Assembly (NCBI RefSeq): GCF_018383585.1
Contig: NZ_JAHAMK010000004.1
Span: 138,457 to 202,456 of the forward strand
DNA: 64,000 nucleotides
From: Microvirga sp. 3-52
Lineage (GTDB): Bacteria; Pseudomonadota; Alphaproteobacteria; Rhizobiales; Beijerinckiaceae
Direction: 5' to 3'
How positions within the stretch are numbered: position 1 is the stretch's first letter; each line of letters begins with the position of its first letter. This document shows, in pieces, positions 16,507 through 25,047 of the stretch. The position numbers and the translations under genes are program-made. The notes beneath the pieces were generated by a model, which was not told where the DNA came from, searched no databases, and saw only the letters and a list, made by a program, of their open reading frames with translations.

Positions 16507-17684
16507 ACCCGTTTGGGCTTCATGGTGCGGAAGCTCAAGGTGAACGCCACCAGCCCGCAGACCACGATGGCGCTCACCATTGAAAGCGGCGTGCCGTTGT
16601 AGAAGGCGCTGACCAGCACGATGATCACGGCACCGGTGCTGAGCTGCAAGGTACCCATGAGCGCCGAGGCGGTCCCGGCTACGGGGCCATGCTCCTCGAG
16701 CGCCAGCACGGCCGTCGAGGGAATGACATAGCCGAGGCAGCCGAACGACACGAAGAGCAGACCCCAGAGAACGAAGGCATTGTCGACGCCGAGAATCGTC
16801 ACCACGAACAGCAGAATCACCAAAGCGGCAAAGCCCGAAATCGCAGTGCGCACCACCCGCTCGGCACCGAAGCGACGCATGAAGAAGCTGTTGAACTGTG
16901 CACTGCCTATGAAGGCGATGGCGTTCGAAGCGAAGACCATGCTGTAAGCCGACGGTGTCAGGCCGAAATGCTCGATGAAAATGACGGATGAGCCGGCAAG
17001 ATAAGCAAAGAAGCTCGCCTGGCTGAAACCGCCGATGAAGGCGAGCCCCAGGAAACGACGATCCTTCAAAAGATTCTTATAGGTGGCAAAGGCATGCCCA
17101 ACGCCTCTTCGGTCCGCATCCGGCCTGTGGGTTTCCGGCAGGAGGAAGAGGACGACGGCAAGACCCGCGAGGCCGATTACGGCAATGGCCCAGAAGATGG
17201 CGCGCCAACTGAAGAATGCCGTCAGGATACTGCCGGCCAGAGGCGCCAGGATAGGCGAAACGCTGAAGACCAGCATCGTCGTCGCCATCAGCCGGGCCGC
17301 TTCATGCCCGGTATGCAGGTCGCGGATGACGGCCCGGGGAATGACCATGGCCGCGCAGGAACCGACGCCCTGCAGGAAGCGGAAAGCGATCAGCGTTTCC
17401 ACGTTGGGGGCGAAGCTGCAGCCGATGCTGGCCAGTGAGAAAAGGCCGAGCCCGAAATAGAGCGGCGGCTTGCGGCCGAACCGATCCGAGAGCGGCCCAT
17501 AGACGATCTGGCAGACCGCTACCGCGAGAAAGAAGCTCATCAGGCTCATCTGCACCGCACTCACATCGACCTGAAACTCCCGGGCGATGGCAGGGAAGGA
17601 CGGCAGATACATGTCGATGGCGAAGGGCCCGACTGCAGAGAGCATGCCGAGAACGAGCGCGTTGCGCAAAAAGGCGGGCGTCAT
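16497..17684 (-). CDS. Bcr/CflA-type multidrug MFS exporter
   Basis: A 395-residue, 12-TM major facilitator of the DHA1 drug:H+ antiporter group. The opening GPFAIDMYLPSFPAIAREF is the Bcr/CflA hallmark. The loop 2-3 motif A reads GPLSDRFGRKP (about residue 62), and the motif C region reads SPILAPLAGSIL. The ATG at 17684 (MTPAFLRN) is preferred to a 35-codon upstream extension because that part has no transporter character. No strong ribosome binding site is seen. The gene converges on lysR with a 10-base overlap and is probably transcribed alone. Bcr-like proteins export bicyclomycin, sulfonamides, chloramphenicol or cysteine; the substrate here is unknown. Confidence 0.88.
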   Translation of the reverse strand: MTPAFLRNALVLGMLSAVGPFAIDMYLPSFPAIAREFQVDVSAVQMSLMSFFLAVAVCQIVYGPLSDRFGRKPPLYFGLGLFSLASIGCSFAPNVETLIAFRFLQGVGSCAAMVIPRAVIRDLHTGHEAARLMATTMLVFSVSPILAPLAGSILTAFFSWRAIFWAIAVIGLAGLAVVLFLLPETHRPDADRRGVGHAFATYKNLLKDRRFLGLAFIGGFSQASFFAYLAGSSVIFIEHFGLTPSAYSMVFASNAIAFIGSAQFNSFFMRRFGAERVVRTAISGFAALVILLFVVTILGVDNAFVLWGLLFVSFGCLGYVIPSTAVLALEEHGPVAGTASALMGTLQLSTGAVIIVLVSAFYNGTPLSMVSAIVVCGLVAFTLSFRTMKPKRVYP

Positions 17685-18036
17685 GGAGAACGGCTTTCGT
17701 AGCCCCGGCTGACGAGCCGAGATTGAGAAAACGGCCTGCCCACTGGAGGAGCAGGTCAAGCAATGCGGGCGGAAAAAGGCCCCGATCACAGCGGGCCAGG
17801 AGCACCGGAGGATGGGGCGCTGCTTGTAGGCCCTTCATCGCCCAGGTTCAAGACAGCCATTCATCTGTTGTTGGATTACAGTCCGGTCTGGAAATAATGC
17901 TTACTCTTCGTTAACCATGAATGGTCATAGCTGATTAACCATCCAGTTGGATGGGCTGATCCGCAAAAGATCCGTCCCTCATGCGGGGCAGCCCTGCGCG
18001 GCTGACCGGCTGGCCCCAGAGTTATCAAAGTTCTTC
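17685..18036. promoter_or_regulatory. Intergenic region between MFS gene and bcsN: promoter area with small dyads
   Basis: No convincing gene. The part from about 17860 to 17950 is AT-rich against the rest. It holds a repeated TTAACCAT/ATTAACCAT word, a short dyad CCAT-GA-ATGG (17915-17924) and a 6-bp inverted repeat CCATCC-AGTT-GGATGG (17939-17954). These could be operators for the cellulose operon. The part near 17690-17850 reads like the leader of the minus-strand exporter gene. Confidence 0.4.
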
Positions 18037-18999
18037 ATGACCGCTTCGATGCCCCCGAATCAGACGAGCTTCAGCGTTTCGCGGTCCGCGCCACACTCCG
18101 ATGCCACCCGGAAGCCGGCCAGCCATTACAAGGCGCTGACTTGTCTTGCGGCCATTGCTGTTCTGACGACGGTAGCGGCCTGCGCGGGCCGCTCGGATCT
18201 GGGTTATGCGAGCCTCATGTCCGAAGTTCCGGCCACGCGGGCAATTGTCGTACCCCCACCCGGAGGACCCTCCGTGGTCGCGGTTCTGCAGCGGCAATAC
18301 CAGGACGGTCTGTCGCAGGAGATCGCCCTCTCGACGGCCTCCCGTACCTCCGGCCAGAACGCCTTTTACGTGAGCTTGCTGAACAATACGGCCGGCAACA
18401 TGGACATTCCGGACACCCTGTCCCTGCCCTCCATGACCCCGGACAGAATTCAAAGCGAAATGGAAGAGCGGATTCCTGGCGTCGAGATGCAGACCTCGCT
18501 TGTTTACGTGCAGAACAAGTTTGGCCCGTTCGGCTTTGCCACAGGGCGGTCCTCCACCGGTGATCTATGCCTTTACGCCTGGCAGCGGATCGAACCGGGC
18601 GAGCCGGCCATCTTCGTGCCGGGTGGAGCCGTTTCGGTCCGCCTCCGCCTTTGCGATGCGGATGCCAGCGTGGATCAGCTGCTGCGCGTCTTCTACGGCT
18701 ATACGATCGCGGCCTATTACCGGCAGGAATCGTGGAACCCTTACGGGGAGCCACCCTCGCCGCCCGCCCATTTCGGGGAGAAGGATGCTCCCATGTATCC
18801 GCTCGGCCTCGGTGGCGGGGAAGATGCCACGGTTGTCCGCCGGCAGAGCCTCTCCGAGGGGACACGCCGCGCCGCGTCGCCCGCCCAGGTGCCTAGGCGC
18901 GCCATCGACAAGGATACGGGTGCACCGCCTGCCGCCGCTCCACCGGAAACGGCACCGCCAAGCGGTTATCCGGTCGTGCCGCCGCCGCCCGCTCAATAA
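18037..18999 (+). CDS. bcsN: Cellulose biosynthesis protein BcsN (putative lipoprotein)
   Basis: A 320-residue protein resembling BcsN, an accessory protein of rhizobial (type III) cellulose operons with no defined activity. An N-terminal tail of about 30 residues leads to a hydrophobic segment ending in TTVAACAGRS; the Cys fits a lipobox, so the product may be an outer-membrane-directed lipoprotein. The central part (RAIVVPPPGGPSVVAVLQRQYQDG; CLYAWQRIEP) is the BcsN-like core. The C-terminus (from about residue 235) is low-complexity and Pro/Ala-rich. I chose the ATG at 18037; an upstream Met at 17947 is less likely. It is the first gene of the cellulose operon. Confidence 0.75.
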   Translation: MTASMPPNQTSFSVSRSAPHSDATRKPASHYKALTCLAAIAVLTTVAACAGRSDLGYASLMSEVPATRAIVVPPPGGPSVVAVLQRQYQDGLSQEIALSTASRTSGQNAFYVSLLNNTAGNMDIPDTLSLPSMTPDRIQSEMEERIPGVEMQTSLVYVQNKFGPFGFATGRSSTGDLCLYAWQRIEPGEPAIFVPGGAVSVRLRLCDADASVDQLLRVFYGYTIAAYYRQESWNPYGEPPSPPAHFGEKDAPMYPLGLGGGEDATVVRRQSLSEGTRRAASPAQVPRRAIDKDTGAPPAAAPPETAPPSGYPVVPPPPAQ

Positions 19000-19162
19000 T
19001 CCCAAGGCAGAACAAATAATGTTATTACGTTTAAAAAAGAACTTCTTTCGACTGTGACATTAGGCCTAAGTAAAACTACGGATATATTAATAGACCTGAC
19101 TTTAGTCTTGAATTAAGGGTGCAATCTCCCACGCCAATCATTCAAGCCGAGAAATCCAGACG
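19000..19162 (+). promoter_or_regulatory. AT-rich spacer upstream of bcsA
   Basis: This 163-base AT-rich stretch lies between bcsN and bcsA. It includes promoter-like TATATTAAT (about 19083-19091) and may carry a second start site for bcsABZK. I looked for a c-di-GMP riboswitch fold and a clear terminator and saw neither. Confidence 0.35.
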
Positions 19163-21358
19163 ATGCGAGCGGGTCTTATCGTGGCCTTTTGGGCTGTGGC
19201 GGCGGTACTGATCGTCTCGATCGTTGCTCTTCCCATCAGCCTCCAGGCACATCTTGTCGCGGGCCTCACTGTCGTGGCCTGCATGATCATCCTCAAGTTC
19301 TTCCGTGCTCAAGGCATCTGGCGGCTGATCGCCTTGGCTCTCGGCACCGCTATCGTCCTGCGCTACGTTTTCTGGCGCACCACCAGTACGATCCCGCCGA
19401 TCACTGAGGTCACAAGCTTCATCCCGGGCTTTCTGCTTTATCTGGCCGAGATGTACAGCGTCATGATGCTGTTCTTGAGCCTCTTCGTGGTATCGAGCCC
19501 GCTGAAATCACGCAAGGCGCCTCAGATCGACCCGCAAAACCTGCCGACGGTCGATGTCTTCGTTCCGACCTATAACGAGAGTGCCGATCTGCTGGCGACG
19601 ACCTTGGCCGCTGCGAGAGGCATGACCTATCCGGCGGACAAGGTCACGGTCTGGCTTCTGGATGACGGCGGCACGGACGAGAAGTGCAATTCGAGCAACG
19701 CCAACGCCGCGCACCAAGCCCGCGAGCGCCGCGCCGAGCTGCAGGAGCTCTGCGCCGCCATGGGCGTGAAATACCTGAGCCGGGCACGCAACCTGCATGC
19801 CAAGGCGGGCAACCTCAACAACGGCCTCGAGCACTCGACCGGCGACCTGGTCGCCGTATTCGACGCGGATCACGCACCTGCGCGCAGCTTCCTCACCGAG
19901 ACTGTGGGTTACTTCACCACGGACAAGAACCTGTTTCTGGTTCAGACACCTCACTTCTTCATCAATCCCGATCCGCTCGAGCGCAATCTCGGCACTTTCC
20001 AGACCATGCCGTCCGAGAACGAGATGTTCTACGGCGTCATCCAGCGCGGCCTCGACAAGTGGGATGCGGCCTTCTTCTGCGGCTCGGCCGCCGTTCTTCG
20101 TCGCGAAGCCCTGCAGGAAACCAACGGCTTCAGCGGTGTCAGCATCACCGAGGATTGCGAGACCGCCCTCGAGCTCCATTCCCGCGGCTGGACGAGCGTC
20201 TATGTGGACAAGCCGCTGATTGCCGGTCTGCAACCGGACAGCTTCGCTAGCTTCATCGGCCAGCGCTCACGCTGGGCGCAAGGCATGATGCAGATCCTGC
20301 GCTACAAGTTCCCGCCCTTCAAGCGCGGGCTGAAGATCTCGCAACGCCTGTGCTACATGTCGAGCAGCATGTTCTGGCTGTTTCCGTTCTCGCGGTTCTG
20401 CTTCCTCGTTTCGCCGCTCTGCTATCTCTTCTTCGGGCTCGAGATCTTCACTGCATCGGGAGGCGAGTTTCTCGCCTATACCTTCACCTACATGATGGTG
20501 AACTTCATGATGCAGAACTATCTCTACGGCCGCTATCGCTGGCCGTGGATCTCAGATCTCTACGAGTACATCCAGACGATCTATCTGCTGCCGGCCGTAT
20601 TGTCCGTGATCGCCAATCCCAGCAAGCCTACCTTCAAGGTAACGTCCAAGAATGAGACAATGGATGAAAGCCGCGTCTCGGAATTGGGAACACCATACTT
20701 CATCATTTTCGGCATTCTGATCCTTGGCGTCATTGCCACCGGCATCCGAGTTTGGGCGGAGCCCTATAAGGCCGACCTCACTCTGGTGACGGGCGCCTGG
20801 AACGTTCTCAACCTCATCATCGCCGGCTGTGCCCTGGGCGTGGTGTCGGAGCGCGCCACACGGCGCCAGAGCCATCGGGTTCGCGTCGAACGGCCCTGCC
20901 GCTTCGTTATAGGCGACGAGATCATCGATGCGGTCATGAAGGATGTCTCGGTCGGGGGCGCAAGGGTCCACGTTCCGCCTTCCGCTGAGCCGAAGCTGAA
21001 GAAGGGAACCTCGGGCACGCTCGAGTTTCAGCCCCTCTCCAGTCTCCCCGCCCAGCATCTGCCGATGGAGATCCGCAAGGTGGGAATGGACGACAAAGGC
21101 CTGCTGCTCGGCTGCCGCTTCACGATCGAAAAGCCCGAGCATCGCCGGATGATCGCCGATCTCGTCTTCGCCAATGCGGACCAGTGGAGCGAATTTCAGA
21201 AGAACCGACACCATGACATCGGCGTTCTCCGCGGTACGCTCTGGTTCTTCATGGTCGCGTTCTATCAGACAGGACGAGGCCTCTCCTATTTCTTCGGCCT
21301 GCAGAAGATCGGCAGTTCCAGCCCGCCGGCTCCGTCCGTCGCTCCAGCCGTCAAGTAG
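19163..21358 (+). CDS. bcsA: Cellulose synthase catalytic subunit (UDP-forming), BcsA with PilZ domain
   Basis: A 731-residue inner-membrane GT2 synthase that polymerises UDP-glucose into beta-1,4-glucan and threads it across the membrane. The active-site series is complete: DDG (Asp167/168), DAD (Asp234/236), the FFCGSA acceptor loop, TED (329-331, catalytic base Asp331) and QRSRW (367-371). TM helices flank the GT domain (about four before, four after). The C-terminal PilZ domain has the c-di-GMP motifs RxxxR (Arg568-Arg572) and DxSxxG (594-599), so activity should depend on c-di-GMP. It is followed after 9 bases by bcsB. Its length is typical of rhizobial CelA. Confidence 0.95.
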   Translation: MRAGLIVAFWAVAAVLIVSIVALPISLQAHLVAGLTVVACMIILKFFRAQGIWRLIALALGTAIVLRYVFWRTTSTIPPITEVTSFIPGFLLYLAEMYSVMMLFLSLFVVSSPLKSRKAPQIDPQNLPTVDVFVPTYNESADLLATTLAAARGMTYPADKVTVWLLDDGGTDEKCNSSNANAAHQARERRAELQELCAAMGVKYLSRARNLHAKAGNLNNGLEHSTGDLVAVFDADHAPARSFLTETVGYFTTDKNLFLVQTPHFFINPDPLERNLGTFQTMPSENEMFYGVIQRGLDKWDAAFFCGSAAVLRREALQETNGFSGVSITEDCETALELHSRGWTSVYVDKPLIAGLQPDSFASFIGQRSRWAQGMMQILRYKFPPFKRGLKISQRLCYMSSSMFWLFPFSRFCFLVSPLCYLFFGLEIFTASGGEFLAYTFTYMMVNFMMQNYLYGRYRWPWISDLYEYIQTIYLLPAVLSVIANPSKPTFKVTSKNETMDESRVSELGTPYFIIFGILILGVIATGIRVWAEPYKADLTLVTGAWNVLNLIIAGCALGVVSERATRRQSHRVRVERPCRFVIGDEIIDAVMKDVSVGGARVHVPPSAEPKLKKGTSGTLEFQPLSSLPAQHLPMEIRKVGMDDKGLLLGCRFTIEKPEHRRMIADLVFANADQWSEFQKNRHHDIGVLRGTLWFFMVAFYQTGRGLSYFFGLQKIGSSSPPAPSVAPAVK

Positions 21359-21367
21359 AGGTATACC

Positions 21368-23953
21368 GTGCGTCGGGTCCTGATCTTCTCTCTGCTGGCT
21401 ATTCAGGCGCTCAGTGCGCAGAACGCTGTCGCACAGACACCCTTCAGTATGTCGCCCGGCGCACCGAGCACGCCCTCGACGGTGCGACCGCCGCAGCAGG
21501 AACCGGCACAGCAAGCTCCGTCTGCCGCTCCCTTCGGGATGCGCCAGCCAGGTGCAGCGTCTTCGACACCTCCCGCGACACAGCCCGCAGCTCCAGTCCA
21601 ACCTGCCCCCCCGGCCGGTACGGGGACGCCTTTCAACATGGCGCCCCAAAGCCCGTCACCGGCAACTCCCCAGGCGCAGGGTGGTAGTCCGGCTCCGGCC
21701 AGACCCATCGCGAAACCCGCAATGGGAGCCACGGCAGGCCGTAGCGTGGCGCGCATCGAGCGTCCCGTTCTGCCCTTCGAAACCATCCGCCTCGAGGGCG
21801 AGACCGATGCAAGGTCCTGGACCTTCCACCTCACTCAGGACGAGGCATCGAGTGGCGCCAGCATCGCGCTCGGCTATAAGAACGCCGTTGTGGTCATGCC
21901 CGAAGGCTCGCGCTTGAGGATTGCGATCAATGGCGAATCGGTCGTCGACACGCCGATCTCATCGTCCGACGACATCAAGCGCATGACGGCATCGATCCGC
22001 CCCGGTCTCCTGCGGGCGGGCCAGAACATCATCCGCATGGAAGCCTTTCAACGGCACCGGACGGATTGCACCATCGAAGCCACCTACGAGCTTTGGACCG
22101 ATGTGGACTCGTCCTCCACGAAGCTCATCTTCGCCGAAGGCGCCACCAAGACGCTGCGCGGCCTGGACGATCTGCCCGCCGTCGGTGTCGACAGTATGGG
22201 GGTGACGACGATCCGGGTGGTGGCTCCCAAGATCTACCGTCCCGAAATCCGCGATCGGCTGCTGCGCCTCGTGCAACTCGTGGCCCTGCGCGGACGCTAT
22301 GCTCATCCCGTGATCCAGGTGGTGGAATCCGATCCGGGTCCGTCCCCCATCGGCACGATCAAAGTGGCCATGGGTCTCGCTAGTGAGTTGCGCGGGTTGG
22401 TTGCGGGCGTGCCCGATGCTGCCACGATCCAGCCGCTGACCATGATGATGCAGGAGCCGGGATCTCTAGGCTCCACCCTGGTCGTATCTGGACCGACCTG
22501 GCAGGATCTCGACACCGCCATCGGCATCGTCGGAGTTCGAGGCCTTAATGCCACGCAGGTCGAACGCGGCGTGATCGACACCGCCTCATGGCAATGGCCG
22601 GAGGTTCGGACCGCCTACGGTGCGCAATCCTTCCGCTTTGCCGATCTCGGTGTACCGACGCAGGAATTCTCCGGGCGGCGGCTGAAGACCGGCTTTTCCA
22701 TCAACCTGCCCTCGGATTTCTACGCGACCGAATATGGCGAGACCGTCCTGCACCTGGATGCGGCCTACACGTCGGCGGTGCGGCCGGGCAGCCATGTCAA
22801 CGTGTTCGTCAATGGCATGATCAGCACGCAGATGACGATTACCTCGCAAGGGGACATTGTCCGGCGGCATAACATCCGAGTGCCGCTCAAGAACTTCAAG
22901 TCGGGGCTCAACCATGTCACCATCGAGGCTGTCCTGCTGACGGATGCCGATGAGCGCTGCGCCCCGGGCGAGACCCTCTCCGAGGCAAACCGCTTCGTCC
23001 TTTTCGACACAACCACCCTCGAGTTCCCGACCTATGGACGTATCGGGCGCCTGCCGGATCTCGCCGTTCTGAGTGCAGGCCATTTCCCGGATGAGGATCT
23101 TCCGGCAACTGTCGTTTTGGCCCGGCCCGACCCTCTGCACTATTCCGCAGCCGGCACCCTGCTCGCCCGCATGGCGCGCAGCGCCGGTGCGCCGGTGCGT
23201 GCGCAGTTCGCCAATGCGGCCTCGACGGATGACGAATCCGTGCTGTTCATCGGCGCCGTGGATCAGGTCCCTGCAGGCCTGCTCAACCGTGTGAAGGTGT
23301 CGGAACATCTGCGCATGATCTGGCCTTCGACGCCGGCAGCAGGCGACCGTTCCGCACCACAGATGGCCAGCACGGAGTTCAGCCTTCCGGCCGCCCAGGC
23401 CTCGCCGGATCGCGCGACCGCGACATCGACGGACGAGGTCCGCAAGCGGTGGTCGGAGACGTTCCAGAGGCGCGGCGTTCTTCAGCAGACAATCGGCACC
23501 GTGCAGGATTGGATGGAAAAGACCTTCAGCCTCTCCGTCAGCTCCCTTTCTCTGGAAGAACGCACCGAAGCACCCTATGAGCCGCCGCAGCGCGCTTCCC
23601 TTCTCGTTGCCCAAAGCCGCACCGAAGCGTCCGGGGTCTGGACGCTCGTGACAGCCCGAACGGACAAGGCGCTGGCAGACGAAATGGCCCGATTGGCCAA
23701 TCCCATGATCTGGTCGCAGGTCGCGGGGCGGGCGATCGCTCTCGAACCCCGGGAGATGAAGCTGCAGGTCGAGCCGATCAAGGATTATCGCTTCGTGCAG
23801 ACCCAGCCTCCCTCCCTGACGAACCTGCGCCTCGTCGCAGCGAACTGGATGTCCGCCAACATCCTTCCCTATGCTATTCTCATGCTGGCGTGCTGTACGT
23901 TCCTGGGCGTTGCAACCTCCCTGCTTCTGAACCGCCTCGGACGCCGGTCATGA
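21368..23953 (+). CDS. bcsB: Cellulose synthase periplasmic subunit BcsB
   Basis: An 861-residue periplasmic partner of BcsA, with a signal peptide (about residues 1-22, ending AVAQ). A long Pro/Ala/Gln-rich linker (about 25-125) carries repeated PF-M and PAP motifs. The carbohydrate-binding/flavodoxin-like repeats follow (FETIRLEGETDARSWTFHL onward). A single C-terminal TM helix (about 830-853) packs on BcsA. It starts at GTG 21368, six bases after AGAGG. The low-complexity linker is longer than in E. coli BcsB. The ATGA overlap with bcsZ couples their translation. Confidence 0.92.
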   Translation: MRRVLIFSLLAIQALSAQNAVAQTPFSMSPGAPSTPSTVRPPQQEPAQQAPSAAPFGMRQPGAASSTPPATQPAAPVQPAPPAGTGTPFNMAPQSPSPATPQAQGGSPAPARPIAKPAMGATAGRSVARIERPVLPFETIRLEGETDARSWTFHLTQDEASSGASIALGYKNAVVVMPEGSRLRIAINGESVVDTPISSSDDIKRMTASIRPGLLRAGQNIIRMEAFQRHRTDCTIEATYELWTDVDSSSTKLIFAEGATKTLRGLDDLPAVGVDSMGVTTIRVVAPKIYRPEIRDRLLRLVQLVALRGRYAHPVIQVVESDPGPSPIGTIKVAMGLASELRGLVAGVPDAATIQPLTMMMQEPGSLGSTLVVSGPTWQDLDTAIGIVGVRGLNATQVERGVIDTASWQWPEVRTAYGAQSFRFADLGVPTQEFSGRRLKTGFSINLPSDFYATEYGETVLHLDAAYTSAVRPGSHVNVFVNGMISTQMTITSQGDIVRRHNIRVPLKNFKSGLNHVTIEAVLLTDADERCAPGETLSEANRFVLFDTTTLEFPTYGRIGRLPDLAVLSAGHFPDEDLPATVVLARPDPLHYSAAGTLLARMARSAGAPVRAQFANAASTDDESVLFIGAVDQVPAGLLNRVKVSEHLRMIWPSTPAAGDRSAPQMASTEFSLPAAQASPDRATATSTDEVRKRWSETFQRRGVLQQTIGTVQDWMEKTFSLSVSSLSLEERTEAPYEPPQRASLLVAQSRTEASGVWTLVTARTDKALADEMARLANPMIWSQVAGRAIALEPREMKLQVEPIKDYRFVQTQPPSLTNLRLVAANWMSANILPYAILMLACCTFLGVATSLLLNRLGRRS

Positions 23954-25047
23954 CGATCCGGCTCCCCCGTCCCATCCAGCTCCTGCCCTGGCTCTTTGCG
24001 GCCTTCTTCCTTCTTATGGCGTCGATCGCATCCTCTCAGAGCCTCTCCGTCCAGCCCTTGAACCTCGTAGGGACGATCTCCCCGGCCGACTGGGAGGCCT
24101 ATCGCTCGCGATTCGTGGAAGACAATGGCAGGGTGGTCGATACGGCCAACGGCAACATCAGTCATAGCGAGGGACAGGGATACGGTTTGCTGCTGGCCCT
24201 GGCTGCCGCCGACAGGCGCTCCTTCGAGCAGATCTGGAATTTCACCTTCACCGAACTTCTAATTCGCGACGACGGTCTGGCCGTTTGGAAATGGGATCCC
24301 GCCAGCAAGCCTCGGGTCACTGATCGCAACAATGCGAGCGACGGCGATCTTCTCATTGCCTATGCCCTGGCCAGGGCCGGAACCGCTTGGCAGGAGCCCC
24401 GCTACACAACGGCCGCGCAGAAGCTCGCCAAAGCCATTGGCAAGAGCACGTTCAGCCTTAGCGGACGGTCCATGTTTCTCCTGCCGGGTGCCCAGGGTTT
24501 CGGCGCAGGCGATCGCCCCGACGGCCCGGTTATCAATCTCTCCTACTGGGTCTTCGAAACCTTTCCGGTGCTCGCCGGCCTGGCACCCGAATACGAGTGG
24601 AACCGGGTCTGGCGGGACGGCGTGATGCTGCTGCAGCAGTCGACTTCGGGCCGCGTCAGGCTTCCCGCCGACTGGATCTCGCTTCAGAACGGGCTCCAAC
24701 CTCGGCCGGCAGATGGCTTTCCTCCCGAGTTCGGTTACAACTCGTTAAGGATACCGCTTTACCTGTTGAGGGCAGGGATGACTGACATGGAGTGGCTGAG
24801 GGCTCTCAAGCAGCGCTGGTCTGCGGAGAACGAAGGAGTTGCCGTGGTCAATGTGGTGACCGGACAGGTCCGGGAGCGACTGACTGATCAGGGCTACGCC
24901 ATTCTGCCCGCAGCTCTGGCCTGCGCGCTCGACGGAACGCCTGTTCCTGAAGCGCTGAGGACCTTTGAGCCGAGCCTCTATTATCCGTCCACCCTATACC
25001 TTCTGGCGAAATCCCTGCTCGGTGAAAAATATCCGCAATGCGTCTAG
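23950..25047 (+). CDS. bcsZ: Endo-beta-1,4-glucanase BcsZ (glycoside hydrolase family 8)
   Basis: A 365-residue periplasmic GH8 cellulase of the kind required in, or modulating, cellulose secretion. The signal peptide is about residues 1-29. The family signature ISHSEGQGYGLLLALAAADR carries the proton donor Glu74; NNASDGDLLIAYAL holds conserved Asp131 and Asp133. Length matches BcsZ of other bacteria. The ATG overlaps the bcsB stop (ATGA), and the 3' end overlaps the next gene by 10 bases, so the operon is tightly packed. Confidence 0.94.
   Translation: MTIRLPRPIQLLPWLFAAFFLLMASIASSQSLSVQPLNLVGTISPADWEAYRSRFVEDNGRVVDTANGNISHSEGQGYGLLLALAAADRRSFEQIWNFTFTELLIRDDGLAVWKWDPASKPRVTDRNNASDGDLLIAYALARAGTAWQEPRYTTAAQKLAKAIGKSTFSLSGRSMFLLPGAQGFGAGDRPDGPVINLSYWVFETFPVLAGLAPEYEWNRVWRDGVMLLQQSTSGRVRLPADWISLQNGLQPRPADGFPPEFGYNSLRIPLYLLRAGMTDMEWLRALKQRWSAENEGVAVVNVVTGQVRERLTDQGYAILPAALACALDGTPVPEALRTFEPSLYYPSTLYLLAKSLLGEKYPQCV

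Noticed and set aside
19000..19162. c-di-GMP riboswitch before bcsA
   Set aside because: I could not find the conserved GEMM-type loops; only AT-rich promoter-like sequence is seen.
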